Assembly (NCBI GenBank): GCA_029931535.1 | Contig: JAQPZY010001621.1 | Location: 3,696,001 to 3,760,000, forward strand | From: Margaritifera margaritifera | Lineage: Eukaryota > Mollusca > Bivalvia > Unionida > Margaritiferidae | DNA length: 64,000 bases | Reading direction: 5' to 3' | In this document: positions 39,508-51,165 of the stretch, one piece after another | Position numbering within the stretch: the stretch's first letter is position 1 | Layout: each line of letters starts with the position of its first letter | The notes under the pieces: generated by a model | Seen by the model: the letters and a program-made list of their open reading frames with translations, nothing else | Told to the model about the DNA's origin: nothing | The model's database searches: none | Made by a program: the position numbers and the translations under genes

Positions 39508-40337
39508 ATGGCTGAGTTTAGCAAGGATGACATTGATAGAATAATAGAAACCTTGAAGACTATAGGTGTAAAGCCGATAGTTGTTAATCCAGAGGACACG
39601 GAGAGGTGGAGGATAGACTTCCATCAGAGCAAGGGTGCGATACATACAACGCCGTTGAAACCTTTAACCACCCCCCCCCCCCCCGGTCCTTCATGTAAGA
39701 AGATAACTACGCAACTACCAACCATACGCATTTCTTGGGCGATATTTCCATAGGAGATGTTAGCTACAAATTGTGGAAGTATCATGAAGTTTCTACTGAC
39801 AGATGGCAACTATACACAAGAGCTAGTTCATCAAGTCATCATAATATATTTGAGAGGAGAAGCAGGAAAGGTCGCCATGAGATTGGGACCGGAAACTAGC
39901 ATTAAACATCTTTTAGAGAAGTTGGTTACCATTTATGAGACTGTAAAGGATGCAGAAGATTTGATGGCTAATTCAACAGTGAAAGAGAAGATGAATATGT
40001 GGTGTCATGGACTTGCAGATTGGAAGATCTGATAGACAAGACTAAAGGAAAAGGTCTGGTTTCTCATTACTCAGTACCTGAAAGGATGCGTACAAAGTCA
40101 TTGACAGGTTTAAACCAACAGCTACAAGATATTACAGGACACAAGTATGATGCCATTACAGAGTTTGACCACTTACTTACTGAAACTAAGAAAGTTGAGC
40201 ATGAATTCCATCTTGGAGAAAAGCAACCGACGAATGTTGGCGGAAAGAACCGGAATGGCAACTTGTTCGGTTTAAGCAGTAAAAACAGAAGGGCAGGCCA
40301 GCAAATTGAAGACTGTTATAGCAAGTCTCTCTTCTAA
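39508..40337 (+). pseudogene. PNMA-like / Ty3-gypsy Gag, frameshifted
   Basis: Three overlapping frames carry pieces of one capsid-type protein. The N-terminus is MAEFSKDDIDRIIETLKTIG, the middle contains YLRGEAGKVAMRLG and the C-terminal part contains WTCRLEDLIDKTKGK. LRGEA and the WxxRLEDL block are hallmarks of Gag proteins of the PNMA/Ty3-gypsy type. A poly-C run at about 39671-39684 sits in the first break. No protease, zinc knuckle or LTR was found next to it, so this is a broken Gag remnant and not a domesticated gene. Confidence 0.72.
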
Positions 40338-41007
40338 TGTAGATCACATGCGGAGACGGACGAATAGGTGCCAAGGCAGGGACAACACAAGATCGGCCTG
40401 GAACATTTGAACATTTTCAAAGTAATCAGTCTTTTTATAACATTCAGATACCAGTGATTAATAAGTATATGCCATTTCGGATGCAATTGTTATTTGTGCT
40501 TCGCTTGAATCTGTACAATGTCCATGTAAATGCGCTCGCGCAGTTCCAACGGTATATTCTGTAAATTGGTGCCACACTAATTGCAGAATGCATATCATTG
40601 AGAACTTTATATCCACGCAGGTAATGATGGTTAAGAAATATGGTGCTTTCATCTGTTTGCCATCGCAGAGAGTGTTGATCATTCTGTTTTAAGACAAGTT
40701 TTCAAGCTCGCACTAACTCTGAACTTCTTTAAGAAATCAAAGTTTTGCTTTTTAACTTTCATTTTCATTTTTTCTTTATCAATTTTTTTCAGATTTTGTT
40801 TTCCAATTTTCATTTTCAAATATGTTTTTTCAATTTTCATTTCTTAATTTTCATTTAAAATTTTCATTTTTCATTGTCATTTTGAAATTTTTTTTCTTCA
40901 ATTTTCATTGTCAATTTTTCATTTTCAATTTTACTGACATAACTATGAACACATACATGTACACACATTTGCAGCCCACAACAAGACAGATCAATAATGA
41001 TGTGTAG
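40338..41007. other. Gene-free, pyrimidine-rich repeat
   Basis: From about 40750 to 40940 the sequence is an irregular array of CAATTTTCATTTTC-like units. The rest has no recognisable feature. Confidence 0.55.
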
Positions 41008-41950
41008 ACACAATGGATGATTACAATATCACCTGTTATGTGACCTTGGCTGCGACTTTGACATGAATTAGTGGAATAAGTCCACTATATGGATTATTGC
41101 AATATGACCTGGATATTAATGCAGGCAATAATACCACCGAAAGGGTCTAGATTACACGACAAACCATTGAATAGCATTTTTTCAGTAATTCCAGGCGACA
41201 AATATCTATGTCATGGTGATCAAAAGCCAGAGTCTCAAAACCCTAGTGTATACATTTAATTATTACCCTAAATCACACCAGTTCAATATAGAAAGAGAAT
41301 TCCTTCCATGACCTACCAATGTTCAAAACTTCATCCCATTTTTAATTCCAAGTCAAATCAAAATATCCATAAGATTTTGCGTTATGATATAATATAAATA
41401 TCAAAATCCAAAGCTGGTTTATAAACTTTTGAAATACTTAATACTAAAATACCGGAATCAGTCACATGCACTGAAAGATATCACGACGTGGATCAGAGAG
41501 AAAGCCAAACGATGAAAAAGCACTGTAATTAGATTCTCTGGTTAGTCGAAAATTGAATCTGCAAAAACACTCAATTGCAGCATATCGCAAAGACAAAGCA
41601 ACTAACTGTTATCAGGAGGCACATGGGTGTGTCAGCTCATATTGATCAGCTACCACGTATAAATCAGGCTCTAAATGAGGTGTCTTTTGACCCCTGTCCC
41701 ACTCTACCCTTAAAAGAAACTTTACTGGAAGTAGGACCCATCCATAAGCTTGAATCCTACATTACTTTGACCCGAATAATTGCAATATCATAAAATGAAT
41801 GATTACAATATCACCTGTTATGTGACCTTGATATCGACCTTGATGTGAATGAGTGCAATAATTAAACTATATGGATGATCACAATATCAACGTGTTATAT
41901 GAACCTGACTTTGACCTTTCCGTCAGTGTATGCAATAACATCACCGAAAA
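41008..41950. repeat. Diverged dispersed repeat pair
   Basis: A block with GATTACAATATCACCTGTTA followed by TGTGACCTTG occurs at about 41018 and 41800, and a more diverged version at about 41878. Each is followed by a CACCGAAAxGGTCTAGATT segment (about 41135 and 41950). These are diverged copies of one repeat. Confidence 0.7.
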
Positions 41951-43680
41951 GGTCTAGATTCCACAAGAAACTGTTCAATCACACCTTATAGTTATTCCTT
42001 CCAAATAAGGTACCGTCTGAACCTTGCCCCCCCCCAATAACGTTTCAGAAAGGAAGACCCCTCCATACATTTTAATCTAACATGTACTGGAAAGTTTAGG
42101 CCCTAAAGGCATAGCTCTTTAAAAAGCCAAATCATTCTAAACTTAACGCTAACACACTGATACCTAAATCTAGCAAACCTGCTGTAAAGCTCTGTCTAAG
42201 ATATCTAAATAGTAAACGCTATTCACAAACCTTTCGCTTAAGTTCGCTCAGTAAGAAAGATGTCAAATCAAAGTTTCCACAACCATTTCCGAGCTCCAAT
42301 CAGAAACGGCACAAATATCGCATATTGCTCCTCACATATGCGCCCCTGCATCAAACGTAACTAAAAACACGAAATCACGAATCAAACAAACAAAAACATA
42401 ACTATCCAGTGTTTTCCTATCTCACTTGTAATTTTTGTCTCATCCAAAGTCCGGTTTTCTTACTGTAAATAAAGGGTACTGCAGGCCCATCCATAAGTCC
42501 AATCCACATCACCCGTCTCCCAAGATCATTACCTATATCCACGAGTAACCCTTATCTCTACTTTACCCACCCTCTTCCTGTTGTACTCTTTCAATGACTT
42601 TTTTCCAGACACCTCGTCCTAACTCTCCAGTTTGTATGTCCCTGCAATTTCCTTACCATTAAACCCTGGGCAATCCCAACCATTGCAGGAAAAGTGAACA
42701 TGGAATGACCACTTTAAGATGTATGTAGCTGGACCTTCGATATCTGTCCCAAATCGTCATAGCGACGCCATGTATTTCAATTCAAACTTATGTCTCTTGA
42801 GTTTCAAGTACAGTAACAATAAATGTACCAAAAGAGCTATATGCAAGGGAGTGCATTACAACAGGCCTAGTACTTGCAGCTGACACAATAGGCAATATAT
42901 ATTGGATAATTCAGTTGTGACTATCATAAGGAGAGGGTTTCACTTCAAATCGGGAACTAAGGACATGGCGAAGAGAAAATCAGTACCTAATAAAAAGGCA
43001 CATATCGGGGAAAATCAGCAAACAATAGAGGAACAAAGGCATCTTGGTTAATCTGCCTATGTTCTGAAACCTGTTGCAGCATCTAAATGATGCACTATAA
43101 AAACCAATCTGCATCATCTGCTGTAATGTACATATACAAGTATATACATGCTGACTGACCCGGTCACCAACTCTTTAGAACTGTTCAATTTTGCTTTACA
43201 AAGCTCTTGAGCTATTATTTCATATAGCATGTTTTATTTAATAGCCAAAGTATATAGATTATTCTCTTGTTTTAATTTGAATTTTGAACAGGCGCACCCT
43301 TACTTTATATTCTCTCTTTTGTACGAACATGTACATCATTTACTGACTCTGTTAAGATAACCCTAACCAATCCTAACGAATTTGTACTAGTCATCACTTT
43401 GAATATGGCAAACAAATATATCCATATACAACATACCTATCCACTGTTACGGAATTATATATCTTTTATTTTTTAATAATGGTATAGTTTATTAGTTTAT
43501 GATCTCTGTTCTTAGTCTAACAGCTGTCGTCTTGTGAGTACACATACGGTATTTTGGATCAATATTTCAAAGCCTTAGTCATATCACGTGGTTTTAGAGC
43601 GCGGGAAGAGGGCGAACTTCTGACCTAGATTCCATGAGTAAACATTTTGTTATTTATAAAAATGTCAGTTTAGAAGTACT
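41951..43680. other. Gene-free interval
   Basis: No exon or strong repeat was recognised. A 27-bp segment with GGTCACCAACTCTTTAGAAC (about 43157-43183) recurs inside the Gmr1-like element at 47103-47129. Confidence 0.45.
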
Positions 43681-43684
43681 CCAA

Positions 43685-44313
43685 GCGGAATCACGCATAA
43701 CCTTATTTTTGATTGGTTCGGAGAGGGTTGCAATATTTCGAAATACCCAGTTGTTTGTTTAAGACGCAATGGGTTTTTATTTTGTTTATGCGCAGTGGGA
43801 GACTATATTATAGAATTAATAGCAGTATTCTTCATTCTTCATGGTTACATTTGGATAGAGAAGTCATAAACGAATTGGTTCATTTTTTGTGTGGGATATA
43901 TTATTCTTTGGAGATCTATTGATATTAATACAGTGCATTTTGGATTAGTACTGTGTCTTCAACTTAATTATTATACAGCTCCGTGGAATTATCGGAAACA
44001 TTTCTAGAACTTGTGAGATTCCATATTTGCATGGATTATTTGGATATAATTTATTATTATCAACACCTTAGCACAGTGAGGGCTACTTCATTCGGAACAT
44101 ACATTCGGAATATTTGGATTAACACCCGGAACAGTGAACTTTAAAACAATTTAGGACTTTTAAGGATATTCTATACTGTAAGTTATTTTTAATTCTTTCA
44201 CTTTGATTGTTTGTTGAAATATTTTAATATTTTAGGAAATTAAAGATTTGTATTTTAAATCTTGAAAGCTTGTTTGAGTCTTTTCTTTTGTTACATAACC
44301 CCTGGTCGTAACA
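43685..44313 (+). repeat. 5' LTR of the Gmr1-like element
   Basis: Homology with the 3' LTR begins at AGCGGAATCACGCATAACC and runs to GTCGTAACA. A true start may lie slightly further left at a TG. The match covers nearly 600 bp in direct orientation. Confidence 0.85.
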
Positions 44314-44321
44314 GAATAAAT

Positions 44322-44339
44322 TGGGGGCTCGTCCGGGAT
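44322..44339 (+). other. Primer binding site, tRNA-Pro type
   Basis: TGGGGGCTCGTCCGGGAT lies eight bases after the 5' LTR. It is the 18-base site used with tRNA-Pro primers in several retroelements, known best from gammaretroviruses. Confidence 0.85.
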
Positions 44340-44541
44340 TAGAAATTTGAATAATTTCTGGATCCGAATTTGAATATTTTGGGATTTAGATTTAATTAAA
44401 TATTTTCGAGGTTTTTATATTTCAGAGACTTTGATACTTCGGAAAGTTTTCTTTTTGGGATTTGAATTTCATTCTTTGAAATGTTAGTGGTCTTTTTGAT
44501 TTCCCGATTAAGAAATAAAGAGAAACGAACAGGCTTTCATA

Positions 44542-45760
44542 ATGACACCCAGTGTAGAGAGTTTCGTAGGTGATCCTACCCAGGAGAAATTTGAGTCCTT
44601 AAAAAAGGACGAATTACTTCAAATTGCTAAACATTTTAGTCTGACTGAAGCTAAAGCTTCTATGTTAAAACAAGATATTAGGAGTATCTTGATACACTAT
44701 TTGGTACAAACAGGTGTATTTGAAGAGGGGGTTTCAAGTGTAAAGAAAAAATCTCCATCTAGTTCGGGAAAGAAATTGCAGATAGCTAAGGACATTGAGT
44801 TAGAAAAGCTCAAACTTCAATGGGAACAAATGCAGATGCAAGAAAGAAGAGAGCAAAGGGAAAAGATTAGGGAAAGGAAGGAAAAAGATAGCGAATTAAG
44901 AGAGAGGGAAAGAAGGGAGGATAAAGATAGAGAAATACAGAAGGAATTAAGAGATAATGAAGTACAGAAGGAATTAAGAGATAGGGAGGATAAATTAAGA
45001 GATAATGAAATACGAGAGAGGGATAAAGAAAGGGAAATACAAGAAAGAAGGGAACAAAGGGAAATGCAGAGAAAAGATAAAGAAATGCAGGAAAGAAAAG
45101 AATATCAGGAACGGGAATTTAGATTACGGGAATTAGAATTAACCAGTAAAGGGCACTCTCATGACAATACGGGTTCATACTTTAACATAGCCAAACATAT
45201 GAGACAGGTTCCCCCTTTTAGAGAAAAGGAGGTAGACAAATATTTTCTCAAGATTTGAGAAAATTGCTGAGAATCTGGAATGGCCGAAAGAGAAGTGGAC
45301 CTCATTATTGCAGAGTGTGTTTACTGACAAAGCTAGTGATGTTTATACTGCACTCTCATCTGAACAATCTGCTGATTATGAAGTGGTCAAAGAATATATC
45401 TTGAGGGCTTATGAGTTGGTACCTGAAACTCATCGTCAAAACTTTAGAGATTGTAGAAAGGAAACTAATCAGACTCATGTAGAATTTGCTTGGGAAAAAA
45501 ACGTTTGTTTACAAGATGGTGTACGTCTAAGAAGGTTGAAGGGGATTATGATAATCTTGAGCAACTGGTATTGATTGAAGATTTCAAGAATTGTGTCAGT
45601 AATGAAATTAAGGTATATCTTAATGAGAAAGAAGTTGAGACTTTAGAAAAGGCAGCCAGCACAGCTGATGAATATTCTTCAATACACAAGGTTCCATTTG
45701 TAAATAAATCTTCCTCTCAACAAGCTTATGTTAAGAAACAATTTCAGACCTCAGGGTGAT
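44542..45760 (+). pseudogene. Gag (capsid part), frameshifted
   Basis: The first frame (ATG at 44542 to 45258) starts MTPSVESFVGDPTQEKFESL and has a very long charged helix, about residues 80-200, built of Arg/Glu/Lys/Gln repeats (coiled-coil-like). It then reaches the capsid entry HMRQVPPFREKEVDKYF. The following frames (45308-45574 and 45490-45759) continue the capsid, with LRAYELVPETHRQNFRDCRK-like text. At least two frameshifts separate the pieces. Confidence 0.85.
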
Positions 45761-46390
45761 GTAACTGTGAGGAATCAAAATTCTGATAAGGACTATCAGA
45801 TCACCTTATCTCTACCCACGTGTTCCTATTGTAAGATGAAAGGACACGTTATTTCTGATTGCTTAAAGTTGGAATATAGGCAACGGAATTTTAATAGAGC
45901 AGTTTCAAATGCTTTAGTTATTAAGAAGTCAAGGTCAGGGTCATATATCAAGGGTGATATTTGTTTGGAGGCTTGCATACCTCAGTCTGATTTTGTAATG
46001 AAGGAATATGAACCATTCATGTCGAAGGGTTCGGTGTCACTTGTTGGTGTCTTGGGTAAGTCTACTCCTATTAAGATATTAAGAGACACAGGAGCTTCTC
46101 AGAGTCTATTGTTAGATAGTACTTTGCCGTTTTCTGAGAAGACTTCTACTAGTGAAAGTGTACTAATACAGGGAGTAGAATGTGGATATGTTAATGTCCC
46201 TCTTCATTGTGTTAATTTTTCATCAGACTTAGTTTCGGGACCTGTGACCATAGGAGCTGAAGCTTCTTTGCATATAAAGGGCATCCATTTATTACTAGGT
46301 AATGACCTAGCGGGAGATAAGGTCGTGGTTAATCCAATTGTAACTGACAAGCATAGCATAGATCAACGAGTTGATCCTATTGAAGTATAA
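45728..46390 (+). pseudogene. Zinc knuckle and aspartic protease region
   Basis: CSYCKMKGHVISDC is a CX2CX4HX4C knuckle (45822-45863). Downstream, LRDTGASQSLLLD carries the protease active-site triad DTG (46084-46092), followed by a retropepsin-like fold ending in HLLLGNDLAGD. The frame is open for 220 codons; continuity with Gag upstream is broken. Confidence 0.85.
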
Positions 46391-47067
46391 ATCCCTGGTT
46401 TAAATCCAGCTTGTGCAGTTACTAGAGCTGTGGCAAAGCATGCTCTTGAGAATGATGTTGTTGAACAGGATGTATTTCCTTTAGCGGACACCTTTTTGGG
46501 TCAGGCTTTTAATGAGGTCACTTTTGCTCCTAGTAAAGTTCAATCAAGTATTGATCACAGTGATACTCTTTCAACTACAAAATCTCATAAAATTAATCAG
46601 GGTGAAATAAGACAAACACTAGTTGTCTCACAACGGGGGGATTCGGATATCTCCTGTTTGTTTCAGGGGGCTATGACTGAAACTGAAGCCACACAAGAAG
46701 GTACTTGTTACTTCTTGAAGAGTGAAGTCCTTATGAGGAAACAGAGGCCGCTTGGGGTAATTGCTGGTGATGAGTGGTCAGTTAGTAATAAAATAGTAGA
46801 TCCTATCGTCAGGAAATACTTAGTGTAGCCCATGAAACGTCGTTGTCTGGTCGTTTAGGAATAAATAAGACTAAGTTAGGCAACCAATACTTGTTGACGA
46901 GGTGTGCGTCACCAAGTTTTTCAAAAGCTATTCCTTTGCGGATTATTAAAACTGAGACCGTAGTGAAAGCTTTGGTCAAGTTTTTCACACTGTTTGGTCT
47001 TCTTAAGTCTATACTATATCAGACTTTAGAACGAATAATTAAAACATTGTTATTAGATAGAGTATAA
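46391..47067 (+). pseudogene. Integrase: zinc-binding entry and partial core
   Basis: The frame at 46430-46828 ends with CYFLKSEVLMRKQRP and GDEWSVSNKIVDPIVRKYLV, the entry to the H2C2 domain. After a shift, VAHETSLSGRLGINKTK (about 46829-46879) provides the histidine region. A jump then leads into core-like text with KAIPLRIIKTETVVKALVKF (about 46926-46985). The segment between, with the first catalytic Asp, is deleted, and the later core is degraded. Confidence 0.8.
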
Positions 47068-47102
47068 TTGGGATTTGTTGTGGAACAGAAAGGGAGTAAG
47101 AT

Positions 47103-47178
47103 GACCTGGTCACCAACTCTTTAGAACTGTGTCCAATTATTGTTGTTTGCTGCGGGGGGGGGGGGGGGGGGGGGGGGC
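47103..47178. repeat. Foreign 27-bp block and poly-G run
   Basis: A 27-bp segment shared with 43157-43183 is followed by about 25 consecutive G bases (47154-47178). Both interrupt the integrase. Confidence 0.75.
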
Positions 47179-47184
47179 AGTGTA

Positions 47185-47397
47185 GGAGTTTTCAGCCAGG
47201 TGATAGAGTATTAGCTCTGCTACCCATACCCCAAAGTCCTCTACAAGTTAAATATTTTGGTCCTTATACCATTCACAAGAAGTTGAGGGATTTAAATTAT
47301 ATTATTAATATTCCTGGGAGGAGAAAGCAGAAACAACTTTGCCATATTAAAATGTTGGAACAATATGTAGACAGAAATAGCCATATAAATTATTGAA
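47185..47397 (+). pseudogene. Integrase C-terminal domain
   Basis: The frame reads GDRVLALLPIPQSPLQVKYF, then GPYTIHKKLRDLNYII and a CHIKMLEQYV end, then TGA. This is the integrase tail typical of animal Ty3/gypsy elements, and it lies upstream of the reverse transcriptase here. Confidence 0.82.
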
Positions 47398-47559
47398 TTA
47401 CTTTAGTAGTACCTGTCCCACACATTCAACATTTGAATGAAGATGAGAAATCTGATAGGATGATTTTGAAGTCACTACTCTTCGGAATTCGAAAATTCTG
47501 GACGATCTGGACCAGAAGCTTTGCATATACTGCCGCCAGAGATTAACGAACTGAAGCAG

Positions 47560-48215
47560 TTGATGAAAGAAAATTAACGTTTATTTCCAGACATTCCACA
47601 CGAACCAACAAAATTTTCTATGATGTCACCTCTCAAACAAGACTATCTGAAGAAAGAGATTCAGAATTTACTGGAAAATGACTTTATTGAACCAAGTAAA
47701 AGTGACTGGAGTTCACCATGTATTTTAGAGCCGAAACCAGATAAGACTTTTCGTATGTGTATAGATTACAGAAAGGTAAATAGTGTCACCAAGACAGATT
47801 AATTTCCAATTCCTAGACAGGATTGGAAATGCCAAATACGTCACAAAATTTGACCTATTGAAGGGATTCTACCAAATTCCACTTACGGAGAGAGTAAAAG
47901 AAATTTCTGCATTCATGACTCGAGATGAACTTTACCAATACAAAGTCGTACCATTTGGGATGAAGGGTTCCCCAAGTTTTCCAACGTTTGATGAAAATGA
48001 TAACATCTGAAATAGAAATAGTGATGCTTACATCGATGATGTCATCATCTGAAACAACACGTGGCAAGATCACATAATAAAGCAATTCTTCAAAAGACTC
48101 AGTAAAGCGAACTTGACCAATTTAAAAGTGACTTTTGTCGTGCCTGTGTTACCTTTTTAGGGCATGATTGTAGGACATGGACAAATAAAACCAATAGAAG
48201 CTAAAGTTACGGCTA
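47560..48215 (+). pseudogene. Reverse transcriptase, Ty3/gypsy type, broken
   Basis: Two overlapping frames (47620-47802 and 47783-48010) carry LLENDFIEPSKSDWSSPCIL, FRMCIDYRKVNSVT and KFDLLKGFYQIPL, then the catalytic AYIDDVII (about 48025-48048) after a further break. Motif order is that of Ty3/gypsy RTs. A stop replaces the codon before FPIPR. The thumb and the connection to RNase H are missing. Confidence 0.87.
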
Positions 48216-48260
48216 TTTCTAAGTAAAATTTAATTGCTGACGCACTTTCACGTGTATAAT
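48216..48260 (+). pseudogene. RNase H tail
   Basis: NLIADALSRV followed by a stop is the conserved end of the RT-RNase H module. It lies only about 50 bp before the 3' LTR, confirming that RT-RNase H is the last pol module. Most of RNase H is deleted. Confidence 0.8.
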
Positions 48261-48310
48261 ACTACCGTTACACTGTTTTGTATACATGACTGCATCATGT
48301 ATTATTTTTA

Positions 48311-48906
48311 AGCGGAATCACGCATAACCTAATTTCTGATTGGTTCGGAGAGGGTTGCAATATTTTGAAATACCCAGTTGTTTGTTTAAGACGTAATGGG
48401 TTTTTATTTTGTTTATGCGCAGTGGGAGACTATATTATAAAATTAATAGCAGTATTCTTCATAGTTACATTTGTATAGAGAGGTCATAAACGAATTGGTT
48501 CATTTTGTGTGGGGGATATATTATTCTTTGGAGATCTATTGATATTAATACAGTGCATTTTGGATTAGTACTGTGTCTTCAACTTAATTATTATACAACT
48601 CCGTGGAATTATCAGAAACATTTCTAAAACTTGTGAGATTCCATATTTGCAAGGATTATTTGGATATAATTTATTCTTATAAATTCGAAACATGCATTCG
48701 GAATATTTGGATTAACTTCCGAAACATTGAACTTTAAAACAATTTAGGACTTTTAAGGATATTCTATACTGTAAGTTATTTTTAATTCTTTCACTTTGAT
48801 TGTTTGTTGAAATATTTTAATATTTTAGGAAATTAAAGATTTGTATTTTAAATCTTGAAAGCTTGTTTGAGTCTTTTCTTTTGTTACATAAACCCTAGTC
48901 ATAACA
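48311..48906 (+). repeat. 3' LTR of the Gmr1-like element
   Basis: It starts at AGCGGAATCACGCATAACC and ends TAGTCATAACA. It lacks a segment of about 25 bp present in the 5' copy at about 44070-44110. Confidence 0.85.
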
Positions 48907-50188
48907 CCACATATTCATACATATAAATATACGAAATATACTAATAAGCATGAATGCAAATGTGATATTTATTTCATCTACTGTGCGTGGTAAACTTATA
49001 TGCAAATACAAATGAAACCACTGTTTTATTCACAACTGTATCAAGACCTTGATTCATTATATTTAAATCGTCGTACTAAATAAATGTAGGTTTAAAGTGC
49101 AGATACTACATCACAGACTGACAAGAAAGCAATCATGGAATTCTTAAGTCATACAGTCATCGATCTGCATGAGAAGTGCTGAAACAGACTAATACGTAAA
49201 GCCTGATAGAAAATTAATAAACATCTTGGACGTTTTTGCTGTTGTTCAAGGTCGCTCCAACAGAAAATCAATAAAGTATGCACTCAGTAAAACATTTACT
49301 GGTGTGTGTTGTAATAAAACCAGAAAACATACATTTCTTCATCAAATATGAAATATTGTTGACTATTAATGTAAAGCTTTATATTGCAACATCCACATAA
49401 TTTTACACAACAAATGAAGCTAATGTATTTATTAACTGCTACATCACACTCTTACCACTTCACATTTAAATCGTCCTACCAACAAAAAATGTAGGCTTTC
49501 AAGTGCATGGGTCCTACATAACAGGCACATAGGAAACCAATAATGGAATGATAAGGTCATACCTAGCTAAGGCATCGCACTGTATTTTAATATAAAGTAG
49601 CACTTATGTCGTTTGTATCTGAATTTGATAGCTCCATCTGTATGAGCATTGTATTTCAGATAAAGAAATTCACAGTTTGAATCTTGGTACTGCCGTGATA
49701 TTTTTCCATATAAATTGAGAAAGTTGGTCACTAAAAAAAGCAGATCAAAAATAAACTGCGTGGTCGAAACAATAGCTCTGATAGAGTCTAAACAAGAAAT
49801 GCCAATAATTAAATGAAATAAAACTGAATCATATGGCTAACGTACTAGAAATGTGACCTAGTGTATGTCAAATGTGTATAAAAATAATTGTATGGCTAGC
49901 ATAGAAAGCATGCCACACAATCTACAAAAACAATAAAAAGGCATTAAGCAATAAAACAAAATTAATTGTATGGCTAACATACTTTAAGCGTGACACAGTG
50001 TGCATATAGAAGCACAAAGATCGAAATCCGGAGTGTAGAATCAATCTGCAAAGGGGGTGGTAAGTGGTGCAGTTACAATATATTCTACACCCAACGGCAG
50101 CAGATTTAGATACTGAGGTGGAGATTTTGCAAAACATTTACGACAAAAGTTATATATAGCATTTTGTTGCATATCTAAACAAGTAGTG

Positions 50189-50231
<43 letters not shown>

Positions 50232-50550
50232 TGAACATTTTGCTATTTAAATAAAAAAATTATGAAGACTTTGATACTTGATCTGTCAATGACAAAGAAA
50301 GTCAGAATAAAATGAATGACTCATTAATACATCCACAACAAGAAACGAATTGAGATGTATACAGAGGATAAATGTTAACAGAATCATAACTGAAATATTC
50401 ATACACAAGACATTTAAATGGGTACATGAATTACCGTTGCAACAATCAAGATCTTGTAGGAATTTTACAGTGAAAAAGATCATCATTCGGGAACTTAGAA
50501 TGTCCCAGAGTCAAAGAGAGTTGGCAGAAGTAGGAGTAAAAACATCATCA
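48907..50550. other. Gene-free interval, diverged repeats
   Basis: Segments near 49060-49160 and 49455-49560 share ATTTAAATCGTCxTAC and GAAxxCAATxATGGAAT. ATTGTATGGCTAxCATA recurs at about 49888 and 49966. (TA)n lies at about 50192-50227. Confidence 0.5.
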
Positions 50551-51165
50551 TCATAATCCTTCTTCTTGTTCATAACTGTTACATCCATTGTCTTCTTTTT
50601 TGTTCTCTACAATTTCTTGTTGTATGGTCACATATTGTTTATCAGCATTTGGAATACCCTTCTTTAGCGTATCAGTATAGATGGTAGGATTTGGCCCAAG
50701 TTTAAGATAGTCACTAGATGTCTCTAAATTGTTGTTGTATCTGATGATACTACCCATTTTCATCAAGATGTCACTCAGTAAAAAAAAAAAATATATAGAT
50801 GTTCTGTTTTGTACCCGTGCACCTAAAATATGAATCACATATAAGCTAATGTTTTGATTTAACCTGGAAATACCTTCATCTGTCAGACCATTACTATCTT
50901 GCAGAAAGACATATGTCCAACATGTTGGCTTGTTGTCTGCAGAGCCAACAAGGGGCACTGTAGGAGCATCATCTGTGTCTGCCATATAATTTGTTTCAAC
51001 AGCTGACAAAGTTCTCCATTACCGAACAGTACCAGGTGCAAAGTTACAGTTGTGTCTGTATGCAGCTAAAACAACAACAGGTGTAGGCTTTCGAAAACCT
51101 TGGTGTACATTATTATGTTCTTCTGGCCCATTATCGATCAAGTATTTGTTTACCCTTCAGGTATA
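50551..51165 (-). pseudogene. Unrecognised decayed ORF, possible Polinton protein
   Basis: A minus-strand frame of 152 codons (51009-50551) includes TDDAPTVPLVGSADNKPTCW. The same frame stays open upstream, across one stop, to about 51165, with KPTPVVVLAAYRHNCNFAPG. I do not recognise the product. It lies downstream of and on the same strand as a Maverick/Polinton-type integrase remnant, so a structural protein of that element is possible. No diagnostic motif supports this. A poly-A tract near 50780 falls in the frame. Confidence 0.4.

Larger units (their letters stand above)
43685..48906 (+). mobile_element. Gmr1-like Ty3/gypsy retrotransposon, decayed
   Basis: The element has two LTRs, a tRNA-Pro-type primer site, Gag with a zinc knuckle, protease, integrase and then reverse transcriptase ending in the RNase H tail DALSRV. 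Integrase lies before reverse transcriptase, the reverse of the usual Ty3/gypsy order and the arrangement known from Gmr1-like elements. Frameshifts, stops, a long poly-G run and internal deletions (RT palm onward, most of RNase H, part of the integrase core) make it inactive. The LTRs differ by substitutions and by a deletion of about 25 bp in the 3' copy. No clear target duplication was found, and the outer LTR starts are uncertain. Confidence 0.85.
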
